This document shows, in pieces, positions 1 through 12,079 of a stretch of DNA of 64,000 nt. The notes under the pieces were generated by a model that worked only from the letters and a program-made list of their open reading frames with translations, searched no databases and was not told where the DNA came from. The position numbers and the translations under genes were made by a program. Source of the stretch: Chlorokybus atmophyticus. Its lineage: Eukaryota; Streptophyta; Chlorokybophyceae; Chlorokybales; Chlorokybaceae. The stretch lies in contig RHPI01001428.1 of assembly GCA_009103225.1 (NCBI GenBank), positions 219,316-283,315 on the forward strand, given 5' to 3'. Positions within the stretch are counted from its first letter, which is position 1. Each line of letters begins with the position of its first letter.

Positions 1-718
1 GGTCTGTCTCCCCCTCCCCCCTCACCCGCCGCCCTCCCCAGCTTGGCGCACACGGCGTCCACGAGGCCGCGCACCCGCTGCATGTACTGCAAGGCCTCCC
101 AGAAGTCGGGGGATTCGGAGGTGGGGGTGGCGGAGGAGGGGCGGGTGGAGGGGTGCTGTTGGGGTTTGAGGAGAAGTTCGGCGCAGACGAGGTCGATGCG
201 GGCGAACTCGTGGGGGGCGTGCCAACGCTCCAACACCTGGGAGGTGCAGATATTGGGGGCGGTGTTGTGGGGGTGGTTGTGGCGTGTTGTTGCAAGTGTG
301 AATTTGCCCGAGTGAGTATGTGTCATGAGTCACAAGTGTGCATCTAGTACGTGCCAGTTCAGAGATGTACGTAGTCAACACAAGTGCAGCACAACAGCCT
401 CAGTCATATAGTATCAATGTGGTGACCATCATCAAAACCATAACCATGGATAGGATCGCAACCGCGCATGAGCGGTTACTAGCCAGTACCACGGATGCGA
501 GTACTTCTCTCCTAACCCAAACCATGAGTCCAAACACTGCCACTGTGCTTACTCACGTCCGCAGTCTGTCGGTCTATGGCCGTGAGCTGGTGCGCCAACG
601 CGGCAGACGCCCGTCTCCCTCCCATTCCCCCTCCGGCGCTCTTCGTCGGGTACGTCCCCCCGGAGTGGAGACTGAGGATGCTGCCGGCCGATCTGGGCAG
701 TGGCGCCGCGGCAGACAT
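1..718 (-). CDS. Unidentified protein, 5' part (cut by left edge)
   Basis: The left-most minus-strand gene runs off the window, so only its N-terminal part is visible. Exon 1 (718-557) begins with ATG and encodes 54 residues rich in Ala, Gly and Ser. It ends in phase 0 at a strong GTGAGT donor. Exon 2 starts at 236 after a pyrimidine-rich tract ending CAG and encodes a helical stretch beginning VLERWHAPHEFARIDLVCAE. A possible second donor (GTGAGG) lies at 25, so exon 2 may end at 26. The balanced composition and clean splice signals support a real gene. I do not recognise the family; the helical acidic character would suit a tethering or scaffold subunit, but that is only an impression. Confidence 0.5.
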
Positions 719-1471
719 CCCGTGGGCTGAAGTGTTTGGGGTCTCTGGCTGGCTAGCTGGCTAGGGTATGGTGGCCACACTGTCTATCTATGCTATATCC
801 TGATGCTGCTCACAATAACCTGGGAGAGAGGACGACTATGAGCACACCTCAGTGACTGAACAACTCAAGGGGATACACATGTGTAAGGGGCAAAGCTGCT
901 TCTCGGAGTGCAGAAGCTACTCCAGCAACAACTGCTGAAGTACTGCCTGGGTGCGCGTGCGCGCGCAAGGATGCGTGCGTGAGCAACCTGCAATGATGGG
1001 CGAGCACATCATCAGCTGCACGTTTTGTTCTCCACCCTCATCAATCCAGAGATCTACCTAGCGAACGACGTCCATCACATCCTTGTTTGTTGTTGTCTCC
1101 CGCACGACAACAACAAGAACTCAGCGATTTTGTACATCATCCAACGTAGACCTAAAGCACCAAGTGACACCGTCATCACGTGACCACCGTGCGGACCCCG
1201 ATCGGACTAGCCCCGCACGCGCCCGGTTCACATCCCGATCCGACACGTCAATCCGCCGGAGGCTGCTCGAACCGGAACGATCCAGAAGCCGACGGCGTGT
1301 GTGGGACACGTCTCGCATCATGCGTGTCCCGGACACGCCGCCACTGGCAGGTGCAAATGATATGGTTGTTGGCAATATTGGTGTTGTTGACAACAACTTG
1401 TTGTCGGCGGGGGTGTAGGCAGCGGAGGGCGTCGTTGCTTCCAGGAAGGAGGGGTGACTGTGTCAGCGACC
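719..1471. other. Intergenic region, divergent promoters
   Basis: This interval separates the start of the left-edge gene (-) from the DDI1 start (+) and must hold both promoters. It is CG-rich near 940-970 (alternating GCGCGTGCGCGCGC) and again at 1180-1340. A short palindrome, TTGTTGACAACAA, lies near 1384-1396. Open frames here overlap on both strands and show no splice-compatible coding structure. Confidence 0.5.
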
Positions 1472-3534
1472 ATGAGGGTGACGGTGAGCGTCGCGGATGA
1501 TGAGCGCGTGGTGGCCCTTGACGTGGATGGCAGCACTGTCGCCGACGACGTCAAGGCGATCCTGGAGGCGGAGGTGGGTTGTCCTTGTCATTGTGGTCGT
1601 CGTTGTTGTTGTTATCTGGGACGGCGTACTCAACGGGCATGCCCCCCACGTAGACGGACATACCTATGGCGCAGCAGCGGCTTGTGTTCAACGGGAGGGA
1701 GGTGAGGGACGGCGCGACGATGGCGGCGGCGGGCGTCGGGGAAGGAGATCTCATACTCCTCGTCAGACAGCAGCAGCAGCAGCAACAGTGAGTGAGCAGA
1801 AATGTTTTTTTACGCAATTGTTTCATTCACCTTGCATGGCGTAGCAAGCATGAAGGTGTGGTGTTGAGTGAGGCGAACAAGGCCGTTGCTGTGGGAAGGA
1901 AGGCTTCTGCATGCTGAAATCTTATTTCCGCCTATGTGCTTGAACCAATGTGACTGTGCAGCATTCCTTAACATGATATGCAAGGAATCTCATGCGCATA
2001 GTGTGCGGCAGCCTTGTGAACTGGCATGATTGGAGCAGTTGTGTTATGCCACCCGTGTGTATCTTCTGACATGACACCGAGTTCAGTCTTCAGAGTATTC
2101 AATACGTGACATTACATCAGTGTCTGTTGTTTTGCCTTGTGACCTTCAGTGCTTACGCACTGCGGCTTTGTTTGTTTGGCTACAGAGCTTCTCAACAGCC
2201 CGCGAATAACCCCACTGCCATCAATGCCGACGGCTCTGCCGTCAACCCCGCCGCCTTCCAACAGTTTCTGCACTCACAGCCCCAGCTGATGGCCCAACTA
2301 AGACAGGTACAAATCCATAAAAGAGGATTGTTGTTCTACACACCCATCATCATCCTCATCCGTGCGCATGGGTGTTGTTTGTGCAGAATGCGCCAGAGTT
2401 GGCGGATGCGGTGACAGCTGGCAACTTGGACTCGATGCAACGTCTGTTGCGGCTTGCGCACGAGCAGCGTAACCGGCGTGCTCAGCTCGAACGTGAGCTT
2501 CTGACGGCGGACCCTTTCGACGTGGAGGCGCAGCGGCGGATAGAGCAGCAGATCCAGCAGCAGAACATCGAGGAGAATTTATCGGCGGCGTACGAGCACA
2601 CGCCCGAGGCGTTTGCGTCCGTGCACATGCTGTACGTCGACATCGAGGTCAACGGACGCCCACTCAAGGCGTTTGTGGACTCAGGCGCCCAGATGACCAT
2701 CATGTCCGAGACGTGTGCTGAGAAGTGTGGCGTCATGCGCCTGGTGGATAAACGCTTCCAAGTATGTGGACATTGTATTTCGGACGGGTGGCACTGCACG
2801 CACACGTGCACACGCAGCAGTGACTGTGCATGCAAGCACGCTCACTCCTAGTCTCAGTTACATGCATACACACTCACTCCTAGTCTCAGTTACACACACT
2901 CTCTCTCCCACACACGCGCACAGACTCGCGCGCATGCTCACACGTGCACTCTCAGCACACGCGAACTGCGGTGCACATTATCAACGTTCTGGTCGTTGCT
3001 GCACAGGGTGTCGCGGTTGGGGTGGGCACATCCAAGATAGTCGGGCGCGTGCATCTGGCGCAAGTGAAGATCGGCAGTCTGCACATCCCCTGCTCCTTCA
3101 CCGTTCTCGAGGGCGACCAGCCCGAGTTCCTCTTTGGTCTAGACATGCTCAAGAAGCACCAGTGCAGCATCGACCTTAAGCAGAACCTCCTCATTATCCA
3201 GTCCGGGGACGGCGTGGTCGTGCCATTCCTCGGCGAGGGTGAGATCCCCAAGTCCATCCGAAACCACATCCCGGACCCCGCCAGCGATGCACAGAAGGCT
3301 GCCGCCTCGAGTCAAGGACAGATCGCTCCCGCACCAGCATCAATACCCAACGTGCCGTCCGCGCCGCCGACACAACCACAGCAACAACAAGCGTCGTCGT
3401 CGAATCAGGAATATGAGAAGATTGCCAGATTGATGGCGCTCGGGTTCGATAGAGGGGCTGCACAGCAAGCGCTCCGTGCGTGTAATGGCAATGAAGAACA
3501 TGCCGCTAGTTTGTTGTTTGACGGGGGATGTTAG
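1472..3534 (+). CDS. DDI1: DDI1-like ubiquitin-receptor aspartyl protease
   Basis: Predicted 419-residue protein from five exons: 1472-1573, 1654-1787, 2186-2306, 2387-2761 and 3007-3534. The order is an N-terminal ubiquitin-like fold (about residues 1-77, ending in a poly-Gln run), a linker, a helical HDD-like segment, a retroviral-type aspartyl protease domain with the catalytic motif VDSGAQMTIM, the signature GRVHLAQVKI...FLFGLDMLKKHQCSIDL, a Pro/Gln linker, and a C-terminal UBA domain (EYEKIARLMALGFDRGAAQQ). Family members shuttle ubiquitylated clients to the proteasome and cleave heavily ubiquitylated proteins in cytosol and nucleus. Having both Ubl and UBA is the full ancestral layout. 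The start is the ATG at 1472; an upstream in-frame GTG was not used. All exon phases agree, and the catalytic Asp-Ser-Gly is intact. Confidence 0.96.
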
Positions 3535-5394
3535 GGTGTGAGACCGCGCATTGCTGGCTGGGCTGTACTGTTTGGCGTATCTCTTGTAAATGCTCTCTTT
3601 CCTCTCCTACTCAGCGAGTGCGTGCAGGTATGCATTACGTGTGCATGCTTGTGGCGCAGGTGCTGTCGTCGCATTGTATGGAGTACGTATAGAGTTATCT
3701 TGCCACAAGCGAGAATGACGTTTATGAAGTTCTCGATTGTGGTAGTGTGCACAATGATCACATTGAGGTGAATGTTGAAGCAATGAATACACTCCATTGT
3801 ATCCAACAAACATTGCATAATCGCTGTCATGATTCTTGTGTGTAACCAATAGCAATCGCTTTAAATACCATAAGTTGTTGAATGATTGGTAGTGCATTTA
3901 TTGCTCAACAAAAGTACCACTAAAATGACGTGCTGAAAGATGGGCGTGCTTAAATAAACATTGCTTGATACTCGAGTAAATAATGTATGTTTTACGCTAG
4001 TATACGCTAGCCTGCTATACAAATGAGTGAATATTGCATGCGCATGCAAATAATTCTTTAAATAAGTACGAGCTTGTATGTAATTGGAGAAGTGTTTGTG
4101 AACTGTAGTTTACAAATTGTGGTTTATAATTCCACTGGATAATTTCCCGCGGTATGGTATATGATATAGGTACTTGATACGAAGTAGGTATTTAATTGCC
4201 CGGATCGTTTGATAATGCTACAAGAGAATCTAAAAAGGTTGTAAAACATGCAAAACCTGATACTGGTAAACACGCATATGCATCTCAAATTCACCAAGTC
4301 TACGCTATCGTCGTCCACAACTAAGGCATGACATCATCATGTATTAATTGTGGACACGTTGGCAATCATCAAAGTTCTTTTACTGTTACTGCTCTTCATA
4401 ATTTATTGTGATTAATCATGAGTAACCTAAATGGCCATGTTTATTCATGATCAATCATGTGCATATATAATATATCTGAATTTTAAGATATATTACATGC
4501 AAAACTCATATGGGTTTGGCACATACTATATTTTCGATATTACAAAAGTTGTTCCCCATCGATACTCGATTGAAACTACCTTCAGCTTCTGTTGAGATTT
4601 AGTGCAATGGTGGTGCCATGAATATACACACTGGCTATCATAAATGGCACAACTTGATATGTGTCCATGACATCATATCAATTTGCCATGTCTTGCTTTT
4701 TTAAGTACCAGACAGAAGATAGTATGAAACCTTTATCAGCGGAAGCGCATGCATGCGGTTCGCTGACAGGGTCCAATTTGAAGTTGGACAAGCACAAGTT
4801 CAAGACCATCAATTTCATCGAAGCTGATGCGGTCCGCTTCAATGAGCACACAGCGTGATCGTTGATAGCACGGTCCCGCATCGTCATCATGGACCGTGCT
4901 GATTCATTGGCAGCATATGCCTGCCTGCAGCCCCCTGAAAACTCCCCGAAAAGGCCCGGTACAGCCGGTCTGTTTCAATGATGCCATGCATCGCATCACC
5001 AGAGGCCCCTTTTGGAAGATGTGGTTGGGTTGAACCGACTCAATTCGCTCATCACACTGGTAAAAGCATGCAACCATGGTGACAAACGCTCATGAACCTT
5101 TTTGTCTGGTGGGTTCAGATTCTCTCTCATTTCCTCGCTGTCCGGACCGGACCAGGCCTATCAACGTGCAGTACGTGTATCGGTCAGTTGCTTACGTACG
5201 GGCAAGCTGTTGTCTGACGTTGTGTGTGCACTGAAGAAGCAGTCAACAATGCCGCCTTGCTTGGCATAGTGTATCAGTTACTGACCAGCAGTAGTAGCTG
5301 TGTGTAGGTTGGCCAACACTCTTAGCACTCACATCCACAAAGCAAGAGTAGCACGCAGTCTGCCACATTTGGCGGAGGTACTGTGACCGTAACC
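3535..5394. other. AT-rich intergenic region
   Basis: About 1.86 kb between DDI1 and the SMP-30-like gene. The DDI1 3' UTR is presumably at the left, with a TGTAA word at about 3584. Short scattered open frames, including one at 4661-4858, have no splice partners and no recognisable domain. The last 200 bases must contain the promoter of the next gene. Confidence 0.5.
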
Positions 5395-7020
5395 ATGGCG
5401 AGCTTCTCTCTGTGCATGCTGCTGTGCATGTCCCTCTCGGCATTGCTAGCGTCCTCGTCCCTCACCGCCGCCCACGACACTTGCGGCAACTACTCCGTCC
5501 CCGCGCACAGGCGCCAGGTCACCATCGACTACCCGCGCCTGTACCCGGAGTCGGTGGAGTGGGACAGATGCAGAGGACGGTGGATTGTGGGATCAGTGCG
5601 AACACCAGCAATCTACCAGGTGAGACATGCCTGGTGTTGCGGGTATGTGTGGAGTATGTTTGGAGTATGTGCATGCGTGCACATGCGCGTGCATGTCTAT
5701 TTGTGTGGCGGGTGGTTGTGCTGTGATTATGTGCATGCGCGTGCAATACTTGTGCACGCGAATGTTCTTCTGTGTGGTGTGTCACACATCACACGGTGTT
5801 GCTGTCACTTGGCAGCATTGTGTTGTTTACAGCTGGCATTGCTGAGTGCATGCGTGGTGAACAAACAGGTGAACCCGAGGACGGGTGCGGTGAAGGTGTG
5901 GGCTCGCTTCCCTGATCACCTGGTGAAGGCGGGCGCCACGGGCAGCTTCGGCATCCAGCTGGACACCTATTACAACCGCCTCATAGTCACCACCGCCAAC
6001 ACAACCGGCCCATCAGTGAGTTAAAGAGGGTGAGGACACATGCATGTGAGATGATACTTCTCACCAACCCAATGCAACCCTTTCTGCAGCTGGAGTTTGT
6101 GCTCAAAGTTGGCGTTTACACCGGCCTTGCTGCTTTTGACCTGAAGACCAGGCGTTTCTTGTGGTCTGTTGACTTGCGTACTACTTTAAGCGAAGATCAG
6201 AAGGTCGGTCTCCACGCCGTCAACGACGTGGTGGTGGCCCCCGACGGCGCCTCGTACGTCACCGACACGGTCGGCGGACTCATCTGGCGCGTGGGTAAGG
6301 ACGGCAATGACGCCGAGGTGTTTGTGGTGGACCAGGAAACACTCGGGGGATTGCCCATCTTTGGAGCTAATGGAATTGAGTATTACGACGGTAGCATCAT
6401 CGTGGGCAATGCGGCCAAAAGCAGTGCAGTGAAGGTCAGCGGGGGTCTAGCTGTTGTTCATGCATCATGCTGTTGTTGCAATAGATGCTGATGGAGTGCT
6501 TTGTTGCTGACAGATTCGCCTTAGTGATAAGCAAGTGACCCCAATCAGCATCACTCCACCACTGGAGGGGCCAGACGGCATTCGGTTTGTGGATGGCCAG
6601 CTGGTTGCCGTGCAATCTCAGAATCAGGTAAGGACGCAATGCACCCACCGACGCAAGCATATTGTGTATACATACAATGCACTCACAGATATGCACACAT
6701 GCGCATGCGTGCGCGCACGCACGCACGCACTGGCAAGTGCGCAGTTGCAGGCATACATGCGCACGCGTGCAGGCACTCAGTGTCTCACTCGCACTTTCAC
6801 ACTCCCTCCACAGCTTGTGGTTGTGTTGGAGTCCGCGGACGGGTGGGACACCGCTCGTCGCGTGGCCTCATACGAGCTCGTCGGGTTTGAACCTGGTCAG
6901 GCGACTGCAAGCGCAGTCAACAGCAAGGGTCAGCTGTGGGTTGTTGAAGCGTTTGTCGGCGACAACGCCCTCCCCGAGCAGACGCGGCAGGTGTTCGGGC
7001 TGACACGCGTTGGGTTCTAG
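5395..7020 (+). CDS. Secreted SMP-30/strictosidine-synthase-like beta-propeller
   Basis: Predicted 345-residue protein from five phase-0 exons: 5395-5619, 5869-6015, 6090-6434, 6514-6627 and 6814-7020. Residues 1-26 are a clear signal peptide (MASFSLCMLLCMSLSALLAS, then an Ala-rich cleavage region), so the product enters the secretory pathway. The rest shows repeated beta-propeller blades typical of the SMP-30/gluconolactonase/LRE-like family, including NDVVVAPDGASYVTD and FGANGIEYYDGSIIVGN, which resemble the metal-ligand loops of that fold. Family members hydrolyse lactones or act as strictosidine-synthase-like enzymes; the substrate here cannot be read from sequence. The introns are rich in TGCATG/GCGTGC repeats. 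Confidence 0.85.
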
Positions 7021-8122
7021 CGTGTCATCGGAAATATAGGCAGTATTCTTTGCTGAAGTAGATGTTTGGTATCTTGGAGTACAAACAAATTTTGTATGTT
7101 AGAGTGCTAAGGATCACAGAAGAATGCAGCAATCTGTTGCTGTTGGCATTGTAGGCCGATTGTATCTGGGGTGGAGGGCTTGTGCCTGTGCACTCAGAGG
7201 ACATGTCAACTGTACACCTGCTCGAGCTTGCATGCGCATCCGCGTGTACAAGAGATAGTATGCCGCATGCATGGGGTGTTGACGACAGCAAGTACATGCA
7301 TGAAATTCAACCATGCACCTGTGTGAGCGCTCATGCCTATGTGGAGGCATGCGCGCTCCACACTGTAGTCAACTTGGGATCAGCAAGAATAGCGTAGGGT
7401 ATAGCACAGCATGTACATTCCCTTCCACATGCAATTGAGGCTGACAATCATAGTTCAAGTACCTGAGCTTGCCCTGAGATTGAGGCGACATTTGCACCAG
7501 GTGCTCTGGACGCAATACCCACACCTTGAATGAAAACCAGCTCCACCAGAAAATTCCCGAGTCTCTATATATACACAACGCTGGTGCTACACAAGGACAT
7601 GTTTTCTACACGTGTTATCCGCATAGAGTTGGTAAGGTTGCTGTGCAACAAAAGTTCATGCAAATCTCGACTTGCTTTCCCTCTGTGGCAGATATACCAC
7701 CTGAGACTCTACTGCCCAATGACAGAGTAGGGTGTCGCTGATTGTGAGCACGACATTCACAGTTCAAACTACTCCATATACACATGGTATGTCAAACGTA
7801 ACATGTGACAACAAGGGCGTATATCCATTATGTACCATATTCGTTGGTATGGAAGCAAGATACCAGAGCCGTGAACTGCTTGCCTTGTGAGCAAAACAAC
7901 AGTGCAGTCCAGAACACTGGTGGCATAATCTACATGCGTGAGCAACAATCACTGGTGTGCAACGCAGATTGGAGTCCTGCACTGCTAGAGCCAGGATATG
8001 CAAAATCAGCATGCACCAATGCCGCAAGCTGAAACTGCCAAAGAAAAGGCACGCTCTCAGGGGACCAAAAGCACAAGGAAACCGCAATTCAATTACAAAT
8101 GTTCACGCTGCATATAGGCAAT
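7021..8122. other. Intergenic region between convergent genes
   Basis: Both flanking genes end here, so the interval holds two 3' UTRs. For eL13, a TGTAA word lies on the minus strand just past the stop, near 8097. Small open frames occur on both strands but none has convincing splice signals, domains or composition. Confidence 0.45.
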
Positions 8123-9255
8123 CTAAGGCTTCTCAGCCTCAGCTGCCTCCTCCTTGGCCTTCTTCGCGCGTTGGCCAGCACGGCGCACGTTCATGCGCTC
8201 CAAGCGCATCTTGCCGTACGCTGAGGCCTCCTTCATGGCATCTGTGATAGTCACCAGCTCCACCTTGGCTGCGGCAGTCTTGACGGCCATCAGCGGGCCA
8301 GTCAACTGGGAGGCAGTTGCCAGCTCCTCAGGAGCAGAGTCACCAGCCTGTGACACAATAATCACTCAGCATTCTGCCAAATCAATAACTTGCAACCTGC
8401 ATCCAACAATGTCCACAATCTCTCTTACCTTCGGCTTGTTGGTGCGTCGTGGGAACACAATGAGCTTGGATCGGTAAGCCTTCAACCTCTGCACATTCTC
8501 CTGCAGGCCTTCCAGCGAGCGGTTCTTGCGGCGGTGGTCAACAGCGATACCAATGGTTGGTGCAAGCTTCCTGGGGATGCCTGCCTCCTGCCATGCGCAA
8601 AACGGATGCTGACTACACAGCACTGACGAAACGCCAACCACACCGCGCAATCAGACAAAGCCAAGTCATGGGTAACCATTTGGCGACAGACTGCTAGTAT
8701 ATACCAGTGCGACATTTGCTCATGATGGCATTGTAGTGCTGGGCACGTGGCTGCGATGGACGTCTGTTGACTTGAAGTCGTGTCATCATATGCAGTAGTG
8801 CAATGCCACTGATTTGTTGAACAATTTGATAGCTTCCTAAAATAAAATAAGCATGCGCCCGTTGCACCCTGGGTTTCAATGAAGCTACCCGCAGAACTGG
8901 CCACATATAGCGGGCCATGGTGAAGTCTTGCATATTTACCACAGCGCAGTCAGCCAACCTGACGCTTCTAATGAAAACAAACGGCGCCAAAAAAATCTAT
9001 AACAACACTGACCTTGAGCTCCTCCAGTGTGAAGCCGCGTCCAGCCCGAACCTTGGAGTTGTACTTGACGGTCTGACCATGCACAACCGGACGCAGCGCA
9101 CCGGCAGTGGGGCGGGGGAAAACGCGAACGGCCTTCTTTTGCCTGGCAACTCTCCGCCTCAGCTTGCGCGCAGGCTGGTTGAACCAGGTCCTCACGTAAT
9201 CCTGCCAGTTCTTCTTGAAATGCTGGTTGGGGATGACATTGTTGTGCCGCACCAT
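8123..9255 (-). CDS. RPL13: 60S ribosomal protein eL13
   Basis: Predicted 208-residue protein from three exons on the minus strand: 9255-9013, 8587-8429 and 8347-8123, all phase 0. The N-terminus [18 protein letters not shown], the block [32 protein letters not shown], and the second exon with [20 protein letters not shown] are diagnostic of eL13 of the large cytosolic ribosomal subunit. Length matches plant eL13 (about 206). The C-terminus is Lys/Ala/Glu-rich, as usual. The gene is divergent from uS9, and the shared upstream region carries AAACCCTA telo-boxes typical of plant ribosomal-protein promoters. A further 5' UTR intron is possible, since the ATG lies 5 bases after a plausible acceptor (GTGACAG). 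Confidence 0.97.
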
Positions 9256-9398
9256 TGTGACCTGTCACCGCCTGCTACACAAACAACGCGTACATCACCT
9301 TCTGCAGTAAGTGATCAGTGACTTGACTAAATCATCTGAGGTAAAACAGGCTTAAATGCTAGTGTAGAAGCAGCTCAAGCGGGCACTGTTTCCTGCGC

Positions 9399-9408
9399 AA
9401 ACCCTAAA
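9399..9408 (+). promoter_or_regulatory. Telo-box (AAACCCTAAA)
   Basis: An exact interstitial telomere-type motif upstream of eL13 (-) and uS9 (+). In plants this motif recruits telobox-binding factors at translation-machinery genes. Seen directly; function inferred from position. Confidence 0.55.
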
Positions 9409-9842
9409 GTCCGCAACTTGCATGAACTGCTAGCATAACGCCTACATAACATGCAGCCAGCAGATCTGCACATTGGTACTGAGGGCGAGCTAAATTGAAA
9501 TCCGGTGGATTTTAACCTAAGCGACAACCTAAGCGACAACTGTTCAGCCCACGCAACTTCGGCCCCACCCAGCCCTGGTCCAGCCCGCATACATACAAAC
9601 CCCGCAGCAAACACAGGCCAACCATGAGAAGCACAGCGCCACGACTACACAAAGCCACAAGCCAGCATTCGCAGTTAAGCCCCACAAACGCACCTGCTCC
9701 TACGCCCCAACCGGCGGCGGCGGCGGCGTCCGCGGCAAAGAGGCCGTCCAGAGCGCCCAACCCAACCCTAAGTGCAGCCCTGCCGGCGGCGCTGCCACAA
9801 GCGCCCGTACGCCGCTCCGACTGCTTCGATTTCACAATATCT

Positions 9843-9850
9843 AAACCCTA
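9843..9850 (+). promoter_or_regulatory. Telo-box (AAACCCTA)
   Basis: A second telo-box in the eL13/uS9 divergent promoter, about 200 bases upstream of the uS9 start codon. Confidence 0.5.
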
Positions 9851-10048
9851 GAATGCAGGAGCGTCGTTCGATCTCACCAGGGCTTGTGATCTAACCGTTG
9901 ACTGCGCCGATATCCGTGGTCGCGTTTGCTCTTGGTCTGCGGGCGGCAATTTGATTGTCCTCTTTCTGGCCGCCGTCGTCACCGCCGCCGCCGGTGTGGT
10001 CAGGGTCGTCACCGTCGTCAACCGGCGTCCGTGGCTGGTGCTGCAGCT

Positions 10049-11088
10049 ATGGAGGTGAGTGGTTGTGGTGTTGTCTTTGCCGCCGCTATGGCGGCGGGTG
10101 TATGTCGTTGGAGTGTGTGCGGCGGGGTGGGCTTGCTGTGGCCTGGGCGATTGTGAGGTTGGTTGCTGGCTGATTGCTTGTGTGATGGCTTGTTGATGTG
10201 TGAATGCGGTTGTGTATGTGCAGTCGGTTCAGACCTTTGGTCGTAAGAAGACGGCGGTGGCCGTCGCATACGTCAAGCGCGGGCGCGGTCTGGTTAAGAT
10301 CAATGGTGAGCGCATGCACTTACGTTGGCTAGGAACGGTGCGTGCTGATGTTGTAGTGGAGTAGCGTATTTGCCATCTGCCCTACGAGTTACTGTGACAG
10401 ATTCAGTGCTGATTACAGTTATCTGGACAATGCAGATAGCTAGCAGAGCTGTGTTAACAGCAGCGCATGTTTGCAGTCACTTGCCTTGTTGCGGAGGAGT
10501 AGTTTTTAAACGGCGAGCTTTTTTCACTGTTGCTCATGAGCATATGCCCCGCAGGGTGCCCAATTGAGCTTGTGCAGCCCGACACATTGAGATACAAGGC
10601 TATGGAGCCCATCCTGCTGCTGGGCAAGCAGAGGTTTGGCGATGTGGACATCCGCATTCGCGTAAACGGTGGTGGTCACACTTCTCAGATCTATGGTGAG
10701 ACTTACGAGGTGTTGTTATCATCAACGTATGGGTTTTCAGAACAGGAGTGGGGTCTAACACCGGTAATGCTTATGCAGCCATTCGGCAGTCCATTGCGAA
10801 GGGCCTCGTGGCGTTCTACCAGAAATGTATGAGCCATGCAGTTTGTTGAGTCATTGTTGGGTGCACTCCATGGCGATCATAGATGCGTGAGCATCTTGCA
10901 TTCTGGCGTGTGTTAATCTATTGTTGTGTTGTGGTGCTTCAGTCGTTGACGAGCAGTCCAAAAAAGACATCAAAGATATTCTGCTGCAATACGACCGCAC
11001 GCTTCTCGTGGCTGACCCCAGGCGTTGCGAGCCCAAGAAGTTTGGTGGTCGTGGTGCTCGTGCTCGCTTCCAGAAGTCTTACCGGTAG
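10049..11088 (+). CDS. RPS16: 40S ribosomal protein uS9 (S16)
   Basis: Predicted 140-residue protein from five exons: 10049-10054 (only Met-Glu), 10224-10305, 10555-10695, 10779-10826 and 10943-11088. Exon 2 gives [20 protein letters not shown]. Later exons give the uS9 core [19 protein letters not shown] and [19 protein letters not shown]. The C-terminal tail [14 protein letters not shown] reaches the ribosomal P site in this family. Length equals the usual 140-146. The two-codon first exon is unusually small but typical for ribosomal-protein genes; the first intron starts GTGAGT. The junction between exons 4 and 5 gives Phe where most homologs have Tyr. Confidence 0.97.
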
Positions 11089-12079
11089 AGGCAAAAATGT
11101 TTACATTAGCAAGGCTTCACGGTCGCACTTTTGTTGTATTCAGCAATTGTACCCGGGTTCTGTGCGCTTGTGTGTGTGTTGGTTGGAAAGCTGCGCACAG
11201 TACGCCAGGTAAGGAGATCCAAGCATGCAGACTTATATGTGGCAAGCTGGTAGATGCCGGGCATCGCTGTTTGCGGCAGCAGTTCATCTGTTCATGTGCA
11301 GAATAGTGATGCTCCGGAGAATCTGAGAACAGTGTAATCAGTGACTGCTTGTTACTACTTGCGACTAACACAGTGATGGCGTAGAAAACAAATTCTTTGC
11401 ATTGGTGTGCCATCATCCGTAATGGCGCTTATGTCATGCAAGAATGCGTGACGATGGCCTCGACAGATCTGTGGCGACAGTGTTACATTGCATGTCTCAA
11501 TTTCTGTGCACATGCATGTGCTATGCTCGTAATTCTTGTCAATATGGCCACATTGCGTCTTTTGTACACATGTGCTCATTTTAGCTCACCATCTCTTGTG
11601 CACCCTGCGGCTATGCACTTTGTGATATGACACATACAACACAGTCGCAACTTGGTGAATCGTTGTGGGCGAGGGCACATCCTTGATCAAGGTTCATCTA
11701 CAATGATTGTGCACAAGATAGGAATTCGGCCATATGCACACACAGGAGACACACAGAGAGGGATAAGGTGCAGCAAGCTAAATCATTAGTGCAACACAGC
11801 AGCAGTCAGCAATTGTGGCAATTGCATGCATGTGCTTGCAAGTGCATAGTACATGCATGCAATTGCCACAATTGCATGCATGTATTGTAATTGCATGCCA
11901 TAAGTGCATAGTACATACTGCATGATGCTGAACAGCATCGCGCAACTACCAGCCATGAATCACAACTGCGCCACTTTTCAGACATCTATGCGTGCCTCTT
12001 GCTATAAGCGCAATCAATGTTACAGCTACACAAAGCTGACCGTGCTCGATTATGGCTTTATACGCCAGCACCTTCTGCA
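11089..12079. other. Intergenic region with a perfect hairpin
   Basis: Both flanking genes end here. Most of the interval is unremarkable AT-balanced DNA. At 11810-11874 there is a perfect 24-bp inverted repeat (listed separately), followed by a partial second copy of the word AAGTGCATAGTACAT near 11901. No coding structure is visible. Confidence 0.5.
11810..11874. repeat. Perfect 24-bp inverted repeat (hairpin)
   Basis: The arms at 11810-11833 and 11851-11874 are exact reverse complements, separated by a 17-base loop. The arm core is GGCAATTGCATGCATGT. It could be a small MITE remnant, a hairpin RNA precursor or a transcription boundary between the convergent uS9 and permease genes. The sequence alone does not discriminate. 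Confidence 0.75.

Larger units (their letters stand above)
9256..10048. promoter_or_regulatory. Shared promoter region of eL13 (-) and uS9 (+)
   Basis: About 0.8 kb between two divergent ribosomal-protein genes. It contains telo-box words AAACCCTAAA (9399-9408), AACCCTAA (near 9766) and AAACCCTA (9843-9850). These are established co-regulatory elements of translation genes in plants. A direct repeat CCTAAGCGACAA sits near 9517-9538. The open frame at 9624-9851 is Ala/Pro-rich and overlaps the telo-boxes, so I take it as non-coding. Confidence 0.6.

Noticed and set aside
9624-9851. ORF in the eL13/uS9 promoter
   Set aside because: It overlaps telo-boxes and is Ala/Pro-rich, with no splice or homology support.
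10306-10942. Box C/D snoRNAs in ribosomal-protein introns
   Set aside because: I looked for RTGATGA and CTGA box pairs in the uS9 and eL13 introns and found no convincing pair with closing stems.
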